In this document: positions 11,423-23,235 of the stretch, piece after piece
Layout of the letters: every line of letters starts with the position of its first letter
Position numbering within the stretch: the stretch's first letter is position 1
Origin: Volvox africanus
Taxonomy: Eukaryota > Chlorophyta > Chlorophyceae > Chlamydomonadales > Volvocaceae
Assembly (NCBI GenBank): GCA_030268105.1
Contig: BSDZ01000003.1
Span: 1,922,001 to 1,986,000 of the forward strand
DNA length: 64,000 nt
Direction: 5' to 3'
Translations under genes and position numbers: made by a program
The notes under the pieces: model-generated
Seen by the model: only the letters and a program-made list of their open reading frames with translations
What the model was told of the DNA's origin: nothing
Database searches by the model: none

Positions 11423-12112
11423 TCAAGGTTGGAGAGAGAGAAAAAGAGGGAGAAGAAGAGAGTGGGGATAAGGCAGCTGGGCGGAGGGCGGGTGTGGGAG
11501 GGGGCTGGGCGGGGATTCAGCTTGGACGAGGGCTTGCTCGTTCGTTCTAGGGGTGCAAGCGCCATACCTTCGACCTAATAAGCAGCACCATACGAAGCAC
11601 TGTTCTCTGTACGAAAATGCTTTGCTCGCCAGCCAGCTTGACCGGCCCCTGCATGCCGCATCATCTGCATAGGTTGTCTTTGGCATCGTCGACAAGAATA
11701 CCACCAAAGCTGCGAATTTAAATTCAACAGGGCGACGGCCGCTGTTGGAATTCCACAAACTCCGCCCAGGGTCTTCAGACTTCTGGAGTGCGGCGATCAC
11801 AAAAAGGTACGTCAGCGCGCTTACGCATGTACACATGGACGGACCCAGAGGTCCCTGTTCGGACCCCTGCACGGACTCGACAACTTGGTACCTGCCAAGG
11901 TGCTGCTTACGGTTGCGTGGCTGACATACGCATTTCATTTGTACAAGGCCTACATGCAGGCAAAGAAACCGCGTTGCCACCCTGCGCAGTACCTCGGTGG
12001 CGTTGGTTTCCAAAAAAACATTATCAGCAGCTGTTGCTCCTATACGTGCTCGTATTGATTGCTGTGTGATATGTATGCACCAGTTCAACAATTCAAGAAT
12101 CCTATCTAGCAT
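11423..12112 (-). CDS. 229-codon ORF of module C, unit 2 (doubtful)
   Basis: ATG-initiated frame (MLDRILELLNWCIHITQQS...). The C-terminal ~25 residues are a Pro/Ser/Leu run translated from the pyrimidine-rich complement of a GA tract, which argues that the frame overruns any real coding end. No family is recognised. The identical copy in unit 5 gives no independent evidence because the DNA there is almost unchanged. Confidence 0.25.
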   Translation of the reverse strand: MLDRILELLNWCIHITQQSIRARIGATAADNVFLETNATEVLRRVATRFLCLHVGLVQMKCVCQPRNRKQHLGRYQVVESVQGSEQGPLGPSMCTCVSALTYLFVIAALQKSEDPGRSLWNSNSGRRPVEFKFAALVVFLSTMPKTTYADDAACRGRSSWLASKAFSYREQCFVWCCLLGRRYGACTPRTNEQALVQAESPPSPLPHPPSAQLPYPHSLLLPLFLSLQP

Positions 12113-12194
12113 TCACTACTGCAACGTAAAGTTCTCTCGATATGATGAAATGTTTTAAGATTATAAGACGGTTGGTCGGTCATGTATCAAGGCC

Positions 12195-12790
12195 TACCGC
12201 ATCTGACTTCCTGCAATGGCAACTATGGAAACGCCTGGCAGTTGCACACAAATTCTTGATTCAGGGAACTAAAGAAAATAAGTTCGAGACAAAAAGGCAA
12301 ATAAAATTGTTCGATGCTCTTACGAGCAAGCCCATCGGTGAAGCTGTCACGTCGAGAAGCGCGATGGATCAACGGTGAACTGACAAGACTGTCGAAGCTC
12401 CCAAACCAACGATTTGATTGCATTTGCATAGTTGTGAGAACTAAATAATGGTTCAATGTATATGATTTGTTCGGGCAATCGTTCAATCCCAACCGTAATT
12501 GTTTTGCTTATTGCTTCATAAACGGGTGAGTGCAGCGGTTGACCAAGGAATCGGGGAGGTCGAACTTATCAAAGTCCACATCTACCAGCAGGCACCTAGA
12601 ATACACACATTTAAAGTCCGTTGCTGCAACTTGCATGGTATGAAAGGTTACAACGTATCCCAAATTTCTCGTTTCTACCTTTCCAACATCCTGTTCCTGT
12701 CCTCTCGTGCGACTTAAAGACGTGCGTCTTGACGACCGCCTGGGCCGCCCCAACGTCCGCCTCCCACTTTCATCAAAGTATGGCATCTGC
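12195..12790 (+). pseudogene. Captured, frameshifted copy of the 62-kb locus (unit 2)
   Basis: From GTCTGACTTCCTGCAATGG to CATCAAAGTATGGCATCT this matches 62005-62597 at high identity in the same orientation. An extra base in TCGAGAAGCGCG (TCGGAAGCGCG at 62 kb) breaks a frame that is open at 62 kb. To the right it stops abruptly where A' begins (about 12803). Confidence 0.8.
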
Positions 12791-14159
12791 GTGTGTATCA
12801 GGCCTTGGAGCATGCTCTTTCACGCTTCGATGCCTTTGATTTTCCTTCAAAGAGACATATATTCGAACACGTTTAACTGGAAGAACGAGCTATGGGTAGC
12901 CGGAGATGAACCGTTCAAATAAATGCATGTTGGGCATTAGACTACGTGTGTATGAGGCCGGATGGCCGTGTCTATTTATACATTAATCAGGACGTATTCA
13001 CATACGGCTGGTAGAGGATGCCACGGCATGGGAACAGTGACATCCACGACAGTGTACGCCTGATGGCTGGTGCGTGCTCGTGCCTTCATGCATATCTAAT
13101 TTGTGGATGGGCTGCGGGCTGAACGTGTGTGTATGTTTGTGTATGATATGTGCACGTTCACTGTTTGGAAACTAGTTTGATAAGCCCCACCCCGCCGTTG
13201 GTATGGGCTATGGGTATGTGTTTATACCCCTTCACGTGATATGCTGATGACGAGCATGTGAACCATGCAGCTGTGTTGACTGCATTACCGAGCTACTAGA
13301 GCTGTGTAAACATCTTGCCGTATGCGTTAATTGCGTAGGCGTGTACTCAGACAGGAAGGGCGCAGAAAACTGAAACATAATGATATCTTGTCACACTGTA
13401 GGGGCTACGCAGCAAATATGGAATTATTGACGAGGGTCTGAGCTCAGGGTGTGCGTGGTTAAGAAAGTTACATGAAACACAAACAGAATTGTGGAAGTAC
13501 CAATCACGATATAGTACAAAACATAGGTATCAGAGTCTGCCCAATAAAGGGTGGTATCGAAAGACACCGAATATGAAGTCAAAGCCCCATATATATGTTT
13601 CGTTCCAGGGATAGGCAAAGTGTCCAAGGAAGCTCCCAAGGATCCTGGATCGCGTGTTTCTGGGGTCGTAACCCTCCATGTGGTGGGGTTTCTTTACCTC
13701 GCACCCATTACTCCTCCATTGCACAAACAGGGACAATCAAGACGTCCCGGCCAAAGCCACTCCGGCGGCTAAGGCCCCCCTTTTGTCCCAGCCAAAGCCA
13801 CTCCGGCGGCTAAGGCCCCCCCTTTGTCCCAGCCAAAGCCGCTCCGGCGGCTAAAGCCCGCTTCTTTTTGCCACTCGTTACACAAGCAAAGGACAATACG
13901 TCCCAGCCACAGCCGCCCTGGAGGCAGAGCCCCCGACCAGTCCACACCAGGGCATTAAATCTGCGTGGAAAGGGTTTGTTAGTCAGTAAGGACATGTCTG
14001 ATTACTATCGTAAGAACTGAGCAACACAATAAAACAGGCAGGCCAAGTCCCACACTTACCTTCTGATGACTAACATAAAGCCCTGATAAGATGCATGCAA
14101 TCCCCCCTTTGTTTCCCTTGCTCCACCCCTCGCTCGTCATATGCCTTCGGCATGCGCAT

Positions 14160-15452
14160 CTAGTTGTTGTTCTCAAGTCTGCTATATGCGACTTGCAAGT
14201 GTTCGAAGGCTTTGAAGGCCAACGCCCTGTGTTGCCCACCGAGCAGGTGACGGTGTGGGTTCACCTGCCACCTGAGCCTGTCGTACACAACCTTCCGTCC
14301 CTGGGTTTTGAACTTCTCGGGAGCAAGCTGGAAGATGAGATGGTCGCCAAGTGCCTCATCTTCCAGTTTGCTAAGTGTGATCACCCACTCAACCACATCC
14401 GCATTTGTAAGCCCCTCAGTGGGTATGACAACATGCCTCACGTGGCGCAACCCGTTATCTGCACTTTGGGTATCCCCGCTTTCAGCCACGTCCCTCTCGT
14501 GGCACACCACGTTATCCGCACTTTGGGTATCCCCGCTTTCGGCCACGTGCCTCTCGTGGCACACCACATTATCTGCACTTTGGGTATCTCCGCTTTTGGC
14601 CACGTCCCTCTCGTGGCACACCACATTATCCGCACTTTGGGTATCTCCGCTTTTGGCCACGTGCCTCTCGTGGCACACCACATTATCCGCACTTTGGGTA
14701 TCTCCGCTTTCGGCCACGTGCCTCTCGTGGCACACCACATTATCCGCACTTTGGGTATCTCCGCTTTCGGCCACGTCCCGCTCGTGGCACACCACATTAT
14801 CCGCACTTTGGGTATCTCCGCTTTCGGCCACGTCCCTCTCGTAGTTAACCTCTTTGGTATCACTCTCATAATTGCCGATATGGACCACTGGCACCTCGTG
14901 GTCGATTTTGCTCTCGATGCTCTGCGCATCCTGGTGTTGGAACACAGACACCTCATAGTCAAACCCATCACTTTTGGTCCCATTTTTCCAGGGCTGAACT
15001 TCATGGTCAGGCTCACTGACGTCTGCCTCGCTGGGTATCTCCATAGGAACGACTGTCTGAGAACCCATAATCCAGCCAGATATTTGCTGCATGGACGGCA
15101 ACCTAAGTTGCCAGCACAGCACCTTCGGCTGCAGATGCACCGCGGTCGAAGAGAGAAATATGGTCCTGCGGCAATGGGCGAAAAATTAATTTTCTGTGAC
15201 TTAAAATGGTTCAGGCTTTGACCTTGACCGTGAGGCGGCGGCGGCATCCCAATCACATACAGCTACAACGCAAGGAAAGCTGCCCATATAGTTAATTTTT
15301 AATTAAGCTTAGCAAAGGCATCGGTGAAGTCAGCCATGAAAATTGGAAAAGGCTTGAGCGTACCTTGGGTAGAAGACCTCGAAGCATGTCCGCGCCAGGT
15401 AGAAGATGCCACTGAGCATGGCTTTTAGGACGGGCCTAGCGACACAGCTCAT
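14160..15452 (-). CDS. Array gene, paralog 2 (two exons, 364 aa)
   Basis: Exon 1 15452-15364, intron 15363-15166, exon 2 15165-14160 (TAG). It has 6.8 copies of the 19-residue repeat, one more than paralog 1. Beyond the stop the minus strand shows a textbook intron at 14059-13961: donor GAAG|GTAAGT, branch-like CTGACTAAC, acceptor TTCCACGCAG|A. This is a 3'-UTR intron or evidence that the transcript continues into module D. Upstream, about 500 bp from the ATG, the next unit's A module offers a TATA-like TATAAATA on the minus strand. An antisense ATG frame of 376 codons (14091-15221, plus) covers exon 2; I treat it as a by-product of the repeat. Confidence 0.65.
14454..14843 (-). repeat. 57-bp coding minisatellite, 6.8 copies (paralog 2)
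   Basis: Six full repeats plus 48 bp. Two repeats read VAKS instead of VAES. Confidence 0.95.
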
Positions 15453-16773
15453 GGTATCTGAATCCACGCAAACAAGCAAGCCTATCCAAAGAACAGGTGT
15501 GCTTGCAGCTTAAGGCCGCGGTGTGCGTATGTTGAAAGTCAGGTTCGATAGAGATAGAGTGTGCAGAGCAGGTAGCAGTAAACAACGTTGCATTTAAAAC
15601 GCTGTAGTGAGAAAATGCGCACTGAACGGCCTAAGTAGCAAAAGTTTGATGAAAGTACGGCGGAGAGTGTACCTCCATCATAATCTGCCCTGCCAGGGGC
15701 TTCTTTACATATGTGAGAAATTTTGAGGTATTTCGTTGCTTACGGAAAGCTTTCAATCAATCCACGGTTATGATGACACAGGGAAGTTATGTGCATTCAG
15801 TACTAAGCTGGAACCACGGCCAGTAGCGTCTGTGGACGACGCGAAGTTGAACCTCTTTTTCCTAGGATAGAATTTGCAGCTCTCAGCGTTTTATTATGGA
15901 ATTATGAGGCCTTGGCGCATGCTCTTTCACGCTTCGATGCCTTTGATTTTCCTTCAAAGAGACGTATTTATATCGAACACGTTTCACTGGAAGATAAGCG
16001 CGTGGAGGGGAGATGCCACGAGAGAACTGTGCGTGTGGGGGCGTTGACGCGCGGCGGGCAGCAACTGAGGCGCAATCAGTTGGGGCTCAGCCATATGGGC
16101 GCTTGCCAGGAGCCTCTTTGTCCGACACCATGGATCCGGCGCGATCCATGCACCCAGTGCACTTGTCAAGCGTATGGTGCTTGCTGTGTCGTTGATTATG
16201 CAGTTTTATTCATTGTATATGCGCTGTATGCACAACGAGCTATGGGTAGCCGGAGATGAACCGTTCAAATAAATGCATGTTGGGCATTAGACTACGTGTG
16301 TATGAGGCCGGATGGCCGTGTCTATTCATACATTGATCAGGACGTATTCACATACGGCTGGTAGAGGATGCCACGGCATGGGAACATTGATATCCACGAC
16401 AGTGTACGCCTGATGGCTGGTGCGTGCTCGTGCCTTCATGCATATCTAATTTGTGGATGGGCTGCGGGCTGAACGTGTGTGTATGTTTTTGTATGATATG
16501 TGCACGTTCACTGTTTGGAAACTAGTTTGATAAGCCCCACCCCGCCGTTGGTATGGGCTATGGGTATGTGTTTATACCCCTTCACGTGATATGCTGATGA
16601 CGAGCATGTGAACCATGCAGCTGTGTTGACTGCATTACCGAGCTACTAGAGCTGTGTAAACATCTTGCCGTATGCGTTAATTGCGTAGGCGTGTACTCAG
16701 ACAGGAAGGGCGCAGAAAACTGAAACATAATGATATCTTGTCACACTGTAGGGGCTACGCAGCAAATATGGAA

Positions 16774-16971
16774 TTATTGACGAGGGTCTGAGCTCAGGGT
16801 GTGCGTGGTTAAGAAAGTTACATGAAACACAAACAGAATTGTGGAAGTACCAATCACGATATAGTACAAAACATAGGTATCAGAGTCTGCCCAATTAAGG
16901 GTGGTATCGAAAGACACCGAATATGAAGTCAAAGCCCCATATATATGTTTCGTTCCAGGGACCGAAGCCAT
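16774..16971 (-). CDS. Candidate 65-aa membrane ORF, unit 3
   Basis: Same frame as at 9356-9553 and identical in predicted sequence. In units 3, 4 and 6 a further partial copy at the B/D junction (18087-18190) ends in a different tail. Confidence 0.3.
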   Translation of the reverse strand: MASVPGTKHIYGALTSYSVSFDTTLNWADSDTYVLYYIVIGTSTILFVFHVTFLTTHTLSSDPRQ

Positions 16972-18697
16972 GCCTGTGGCCGTGCGCCCCACCCTAGCTG
17001 AGACCTGTTATTGCTTCGTCCAACACCTCCGTCTACTGCCTCCCCTTGGTCCGTAGCCCTTCTGCCCGGTCGCCTGACAACTGCCGCACCCATTCACACC
17101 ATCCCCGCACATGCAGCCCGTCTGGCGAGCTAAATAACGCATAATAGATGGGGGCATAATAAATTCACCACGCAACCAAATTTTGGCACGAAACAATCCA
17201 ACAAACACGACGTGTTTTTTGTCCCGAGACACTCTGATTATGACTCCAGGGGGACACGTTGTGCTTAGGGCCTAGCAAGAGTTCGTTGAGGGTAGCTCCG
17301 GGCAAAAAGAGACATGTATGGCTCCAGGGAACCACGTGAAACTTGATGAGCAAACGAGGCTTACTGGGCCATATCGTGACCCCCCTTAAATCACTGCTGG
17401 GACACTCCCAACGGCACGGACCTAGGGAGCTTTCGTTTATTTGCATGGAAATCAATAAACGGGCTGCGTACCCTCCTTCCACCAAATCCAATCCAGATCA
17501 CGCACAGTATTATCAATGCCGCCCCTTGGGAGAATACATGATCCCCAGCTTAGCATGTGTACTCGGGTAACGGGGATAGTAGAAAGCAAAGCGGTACTGC
17601 TAGCTATTGAACAGCTCATTATGCATAGCCATATCACCCATGAAGCAGTGACATTGATACCCGGCGTCCACGAAAACCCACTAAGCCTCCATCCGCACAC
17701 TTGCGCAGGCAAGCCAAGAAGCTAGCACAACTTGACAGCAAGCCGAGTGAAATTTCGACCCGCACAGACAGGCCAGCCCTTGAGGCCAAGCGCGCCAATC
17801 ACCAGATGAGCAGATGCATAAAACCGCGCAAACTCAGATATCGCCAGAACCCCAGCCGGGTGCGCTCACCATGCAGCGATAACTCCATTTCCCCCGTTCA
17901 CCACCGCACAACGCATGCATGCACATGCCCCTTCCTGTCAGGACCCACCGCAACACAGTGGATTGACCTACTGCCCGTGCAAGCGCATTTCTCTAAAGAC
18001 AGCCCTGTGTTCGGACAGCGCTACAGCTTGTAGGGCGCGCCTGGCGACTGCTGCTGGGCGGGAGGGCTGTACCAGCTCCAGATATCGATATAGTACAAAA
18101 CATAGGTATCAGAGTCTGCCCAATTAAGGGTGGTATCGAAAGACACCGAATATGAAGTCAAAGCCCCATATATATGTTTCGTTCCAGGGACAGACAAAGT
18201 GTCCAAGGAAGCTCCCAAGGATCCTGGATCGCATGTTTCTGGGCTCATAACCCTCCATGTGGTGGGGTTTCTTTACCTCGCACCCATTACTCCTCCATTG
18301 CACAAACAGGGACAATCAAGACGTCCCGGCCAAAGCCACTCCGGCGGCTAAGGCCCCCCCTTTGTCCCAGCCAAAGCCGCTCCGGCGGCTAAAGCCCGCT
18401 TCTTTTTGCCACTCGTTACACAAGCAAAGGACAATACGTCCCAGCCACAGCCGCCCTGGAGGCAGAGCCCCCGACCAGTCCACACCAGGGCATTAAATCT
18501 GCGTGGAAAGGGTTTGTTAGTCAGTAAGGACATGTCTAATTACTATCGTAAGAACTGAGCAACACAATAAAACAGGCAGGCCAAGTCCCACACTTACCTT
18601 CTGATGACTAACATAAAGCCCTGATAAGATGCATGCAATCCCCCCTTTGTTTCCCTTGCTCCACCCCTCGCTCGTCATATGCCTTCGGCATGCGCAT

Positions 18698-19990
18698 CTA
18701 GTTGTTGTTCTCAAGTCTGCTATATGCGACTTGCAAGTGTTCGAAGGCTTTGAAGGCCAACGCCCTGTGTTGCCCACCGAGCAGGTGACGGTGTGGGTTC
18801 ACCTGCCACCTGAGCCTGTCGTACACAACCTTCCGTCCCTGGGTTTTGAACTTCTCCGGAGCAAGCTGGAAGATGAGATGGTCGCCAAGTGCCTCATCTT
18901 CCAGTTTGCTAAGTGTGATCACCCACTCAACCACATCCACATTTGTAAGCCCCTCAGTGGGTATGACGACATGCCTCACGTGGCGCAACCCGTTATCTGC
19001 ACTTTGGGTATCCCCGCTTTCAGCCACGTCCCTCTCGTGGCACACCACGTTATCCGCACTTTGGGTATCTCCGCTTTCGGCCACGTGCCTCTCGTGGCAC
19101 ACCACGTTATCTGCACTTTGGGTATCTCCGCTTTCAGCCACGTGTCTCTCGTGGCACACCACATTATCCGCACTTTGGGTATCTCCGCTTTTGGCCACGT
19201 CCCTCTCGTGGCACACCACATTATCCGCACTTTGGGTATCTCCGCTTTCGGCCACGTGCCTCTCGTGGCACACCACATTATCCGCACTTTGGGTATCTCC
19301 GCTTTCGGCCACGTCCCGCTCGTGGCACACCACATTATCCGCACTTTGGGTATCTCCGCTTTCGGCCACGTCCCTCTCGTAGTTAACCTCTTTGGTATCA
19401 CTCTCATAATTGCCGATATGGACCACTGGCACCTCGTGGTCGATTTTGCTCTCGATGCTCTGCGCATCCTGGTGTTGGAACACAGACACCTCATAGTCAA
19501 ACCCATCACTTTTGGTCCCATTTTTCCAGGGCTGAACTTCATGGTCAGGCTCACTGACGTCTGCCTCGCTGGGTATCTCCATAGGAACGACTGTCTGAGA
19601 ACCCATAATCCAGCCAGATATTTGCTGCATGGACGGCAACCTAAGTTGCCAGCACAGCACCTTCGGCTGCAGATGCACCGCGGTCGAAGAGAGAAATATG
19701 GTCCTGCGGCAATGGGCGAAAAATTAATTTTCTGTGACTTAAAATGGTTCAGGCTTTGACCTTGACCGTGAGGCGGCGGCGGCATCCCAATCACATACAG
19801 CTACAACGCAAGGAAAGCTGCCCATATAGTTAATTTTTAATTAAGCTTAGCAAAGGCATCGGTGAAGTCAGCCATGAAAATTGGAAAAGGCTTGAGCGTA
19901 CCTTGGGTAGAAGACCTCGAAGCATGTCCGCGCCAGGTAGAAGATGCCACTGAGCATGGCTTTTAGGACGGGCCTAGCGACACAGCTCAT
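18698..19990 (-). CDS. Array gene, paralog 3 (two exons, 364 aa)
   Basis: Exon 1 19990-19902, intron 19901-19704, exon 2 19703-18698. It shares with paralog 4 the change LTNVD for LTNAD just before the J-domain-like part. The downstream D intron lies at 18597-18499. Repeat types are H-rich (HERHVAES in three repeats). Confidence 0.65.
18992..19381 (-). repeat. 57-bp coding minisatellite, 6.8 copies (paralog 3)
   Basis: Same copy number as paralog 2 but a different order of the D/H and E/K repeat types, so repeats have been shuffled or converted since the units separated. Confidence 0.95.
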
Positions 19991-21311
19991 GGTATCTGAA
20001 TCCACGCAAACAAGCAAGCCTATCCAAAGAACAGGTGTGCTTGCAGCTTAAGGCCGCGGTGTGCGTATGTTGAAAGTCAGGTTCGATAGAGATAGAGTGT
20101 GCAGAGCAGGTAGCAGTAAACAACGTTGCATTTAAAACGCTGTAGTGAGAAAATGCGCACTGAACGGCCTAAGTAGCAAAAGTTTGATGAAAGTACGGCG
20201 GAGAGTGTACCTCCATCATAATCTGCCCTGCCAGGGGCTTCTTTACATATGTGAGAAATTTTGAGGTATTTCGTTGCTTACGGAAAGCTTTCAATCAATC
20301 CACGGTTATGATGACACAGGGAAGTTATGTGCATTCAGTACTAAGCTGGAACCACGGCCAGTAGCGTCTGTGGACGACGCGAAGTTGAACCTCTTTTTCC
20401 TAGGATAGAATTTGCAGCTCTCAGCGTTTTATTATGGAATTATGAGGCCTTGGCGCATGCTCTTTCACGCTTCGATGCCTTTGATTTTCCTTCAAAGAGA
20501 CGTATTTATATCGAACACGTTTCACTGGAAGATAAGCGCGTGGAGGGGAGATGCCACGAGAGAACTGTGCGTGTGGGGGCGTTGACGCGCGGCGGGCAGC
20601 AACTGAGGCGCAATCAGTTGGGGCTCAGCCATATGGGCGCTTGCCAGGAGCCTCTTTGTCCGACACCATGGATCCGGCGCGATCCATGCACCCAGTGCAC
20701 TTGTGAAGCGTATGGTGCTTGCTTTGTCGTTGATTATGCAGTTTTATTCATTGTATATGCGCTGTATGCACAACGAGCTATGGGTAGCCGGAGATGAACC
20801 GTTCAAATAAATGCATGTTGGGCATTAGACTACGTGTGTATGAGGCCGGATGGCCGTGTCTATTCATACATTGATCAGGACGTATTCACATACGGCTGGT
20901 AGAGGATGCCACGGCATGGGAACATTGATATCCACGACAGTGTACGCCTGATGGCTGGTGCGTGCTCGTGCCTTCATGCATATCTAATTTGTGGATGGGC
21001 TGCGGGCTGAACGTGTGTGTATGTTTTTGTATGATATGTGCACGTTCACTGTTTGGAAACTAGTTTGATAAGCCCCACCCCGCCGTTGGTATGGGCTATG
21101 GGTATGTGTTTATACCCCTTCACGTGATATGCTGATGACGAGCATGTGAACCATGCAGCTGTGTTGACTGCATTACCGAGCTACTAGAGCTGTGTAAACA
21201 TCTTGCCGTATGCGTTAATTGCGTAGGCGTGTACTCAGACAGGAAGGGCGCAGAAAACTGAAACATAATGATATCTTGTCACACTGTAGGGGCTACGCAG
21301 CAAATATGGAA

Positions 21312-21509
21312 TTATTGACGAGGGTCTGAGCTCAGGGTGTGCGTGGTTAAGAAAGTTACATGAAACACAAACAGAATTGTGGAAGTACCAATCACGATAT
21401 AGTACAAAACATAGGTATCAGAGTCTGCCCAATTAAGGGTGGTATCGAAAGACACCGAATATGAAGTCAAAGCCCCATATATATGTTTCGTTCCAGGGAC
21501 CGAAGCCAT
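21312..21509 (-). CDS. Candidate 65-aa membrane ORF, unit 4
   Basis: Identical in predicted sequence to the unit 3 copy. Confidence 0.3.
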   Translation of the reverse strand: MASVPGTKHIYGALTSYSVSFDTTLNWADSDTYVLYYIVIGTSTILFVFHVTFLTTHTLSSDPRQ

Positions 21510-23235
21510 GCCTGTGGCCGTGCGCCCCACCCTAGCTGAGACCTGTTATTGCTTCGTCCAACACCTCCGTCTACTGCCTCCCCTTGGTCCGTAGCCCTTC
21601 TGCCCGGTCGCCTGACAACTGCCGCACCCATTCACACCATCCCCGCACATGCAGCCCGTCTGGCGAGCTAAATAACGCATAATAGATGGGGGCATAATAA
21701 ATTCACCACGCAACCAAATTTTGGCACGAAACAATCCAACAAACACGACGTGTTTTTTGTCCCGAGACACTCTGATTATGACTCCAGGGGGACACGTTGT
21801 GCTTAGGGCCTAGCAAGAGTTCGTTGAGGGTAGCTCCGGGCAAAAAGAGACATGTATGGCTCCAGGGAACCACGTGAAACTTGATGAGCAAACGAGGCTT
21901 ACTGGGCCATATCGTGACCCCCCTTAAATCACTGCTGGGACACTCCCAACGGCACGGACCTAGGGAGCTTTCGTTTATTTGCATGGAAATCAATAAACGG
22001 GCTGCGTACCCTCCTTCCACCAAATCCAATCCAGATCACGCACAGTATTATCAATGCCGCCCCTTGGGAGAATACATGATCCCCAGCTTAGCATGTGTAC
22101 TCGGGTAACGGGGATAGTAGAAAGCAAAGCGGTACTGCTAGCTATTGAACAGCTCATTATGCATAGCCATATCACCCATGAAGCAGTGACATTGATACCC
22201 GGCGTCCACGAAAACCCACTAAGCCTCCATCCGCACACTTGCGCAGGCAAGCCAAGAAGCTAGCACAACTTGACAGCAAGCCGAGTGAAATTTCGACCCG
22301 CACAGACAGGCCAGCCCTTGAGGCCAAGCGCGCCAATCACCAGATGAGCAGATGCATAAAACCGCGCAAACTCAGATATCGCCAGAACCCCAGCCGGGTG
22401 CGCTCACCATGCAGCGATAACTCCATTTCCCCCGTTCACCACCGCACAACGCATGCATGCACATGCCCCTTCCTGTCAGGACCCACCGCAACACAGTGGA
22501 TTGACCTACTGCCCGTGCAAGCGCATTTCTCTAAAGACAGCCCTGTGTTCGGACAGCGCTACAGCTTGTAGGGCGCGCCTGGCGACTGCTGCTGGGCGGG
22601 AGGGCTGTACCAGCTCCAGATATCGATATAGTACAAAACATAGGTATCAGAGTCTGCCCAATTAAGGGTGGTATCGAAAGACACCGAATATGAAGTCAAA
22701 GCCCCATATATATGTTTCGTTCCAGGGACAGACAAAGTGTCCAAGGAAGCTCCCAAGGATCCTGGATCGCATGTTTCTGGGCTCATAACCCTCCATGTGG
22801 TGGGGTTTCTTTACCTCGCACCCATTACTCCTCCATTGCACAAACAGGGACAATCAAGACGTCCCGGCCAAAGCCACTCCGGCGGCTAAGGCCCCCCCTT
22901 TGTCCCAGCCAAAGCCGCTCCGGCGGCTAAAGCCCGCTTCTTTTTGCCACTCGTTACACAAGCAAAGGACAATACGTCCCAGCCACAGCCGCCCTGGAGG
23001 CAGAGCCCCCGACCAGTCCACACCAGGGCATTAAATCTGCGTGGAAAGGGTTTGTTAGTCAGTAAGGACATGTCTAATTACTATCGTAAGAACTGAGCAA
23101 CACAATAAAACAGGCAGGCCAAGTCCCACACTTACCTTCTGATGACTAACATAAAGCCCTGATAAGATGCATGCAATCCCCCCTTTGTTTCCCTTGCTCC
23201 ACCCCTCGCTCGTCATATGCCTTCGGCATGCGCAT

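Larger units (their letters stand above)
8393..15810. repeat. Array unit 2 (A, B, C, A', D, M; 7418 bp)
   Basis: A 8393-9541, B 9542-10667, C 10668-12802, A' 12803-13611, D 13612-14150, M 14151-15810. A ends with a ~100-bp segment (from GATATAGTAC to TTCCAGGGA) repeated at the end of A'. A' has lost about 230 bp inside the 115-codon frame. B shows no frame I can support as coding: the overlapping minus frames shift between units by single bases. D holds three copies of a 41-bp GC-rich repeat (13751-13873) and a well-formed minus-strand intron (14059-13961). C carries a GA-rich then G-rich tract (11430-11516). Confidence 0.9.
15811..20348. repeat. Array unit 3 (A, B, D, M; 4538 bp)
   Basis: A 15811-16959, B 16960-18086, then at GATATC|GATATAG directly into the ~100-bp shared segment (18087-18190), D 18191-18688, M 18689-20348. 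Relative to unit 2, 2.88 kb (C and most of A') is absent, with the ends meeting at a GATAT match. The A module has a second SNP haplotype (TTCATACATTG, CATTGATATCC) shared with units 4 and 6. D has two 41-bp repeats. Confidence 0.9.

Noticed and set aside
13810..13995. 61-codon ATG ORF in module D (five copies)
   Set aside because: Its first codons cover the branch-point and acceptor of the minus-strand intron and its end is translated 41-bp repeat (not a multiple of three, copy number 2 or 3).
14091..15221. 376-codon plus-strand ORF as the real gene of module M
   Set aside because: It lacks splice-supported extension. The minus strand has an ATG exon and a perfect in-frame intron conserved in all units, and its protein has ordinary composition, so the plus frame is treated as its shadow.
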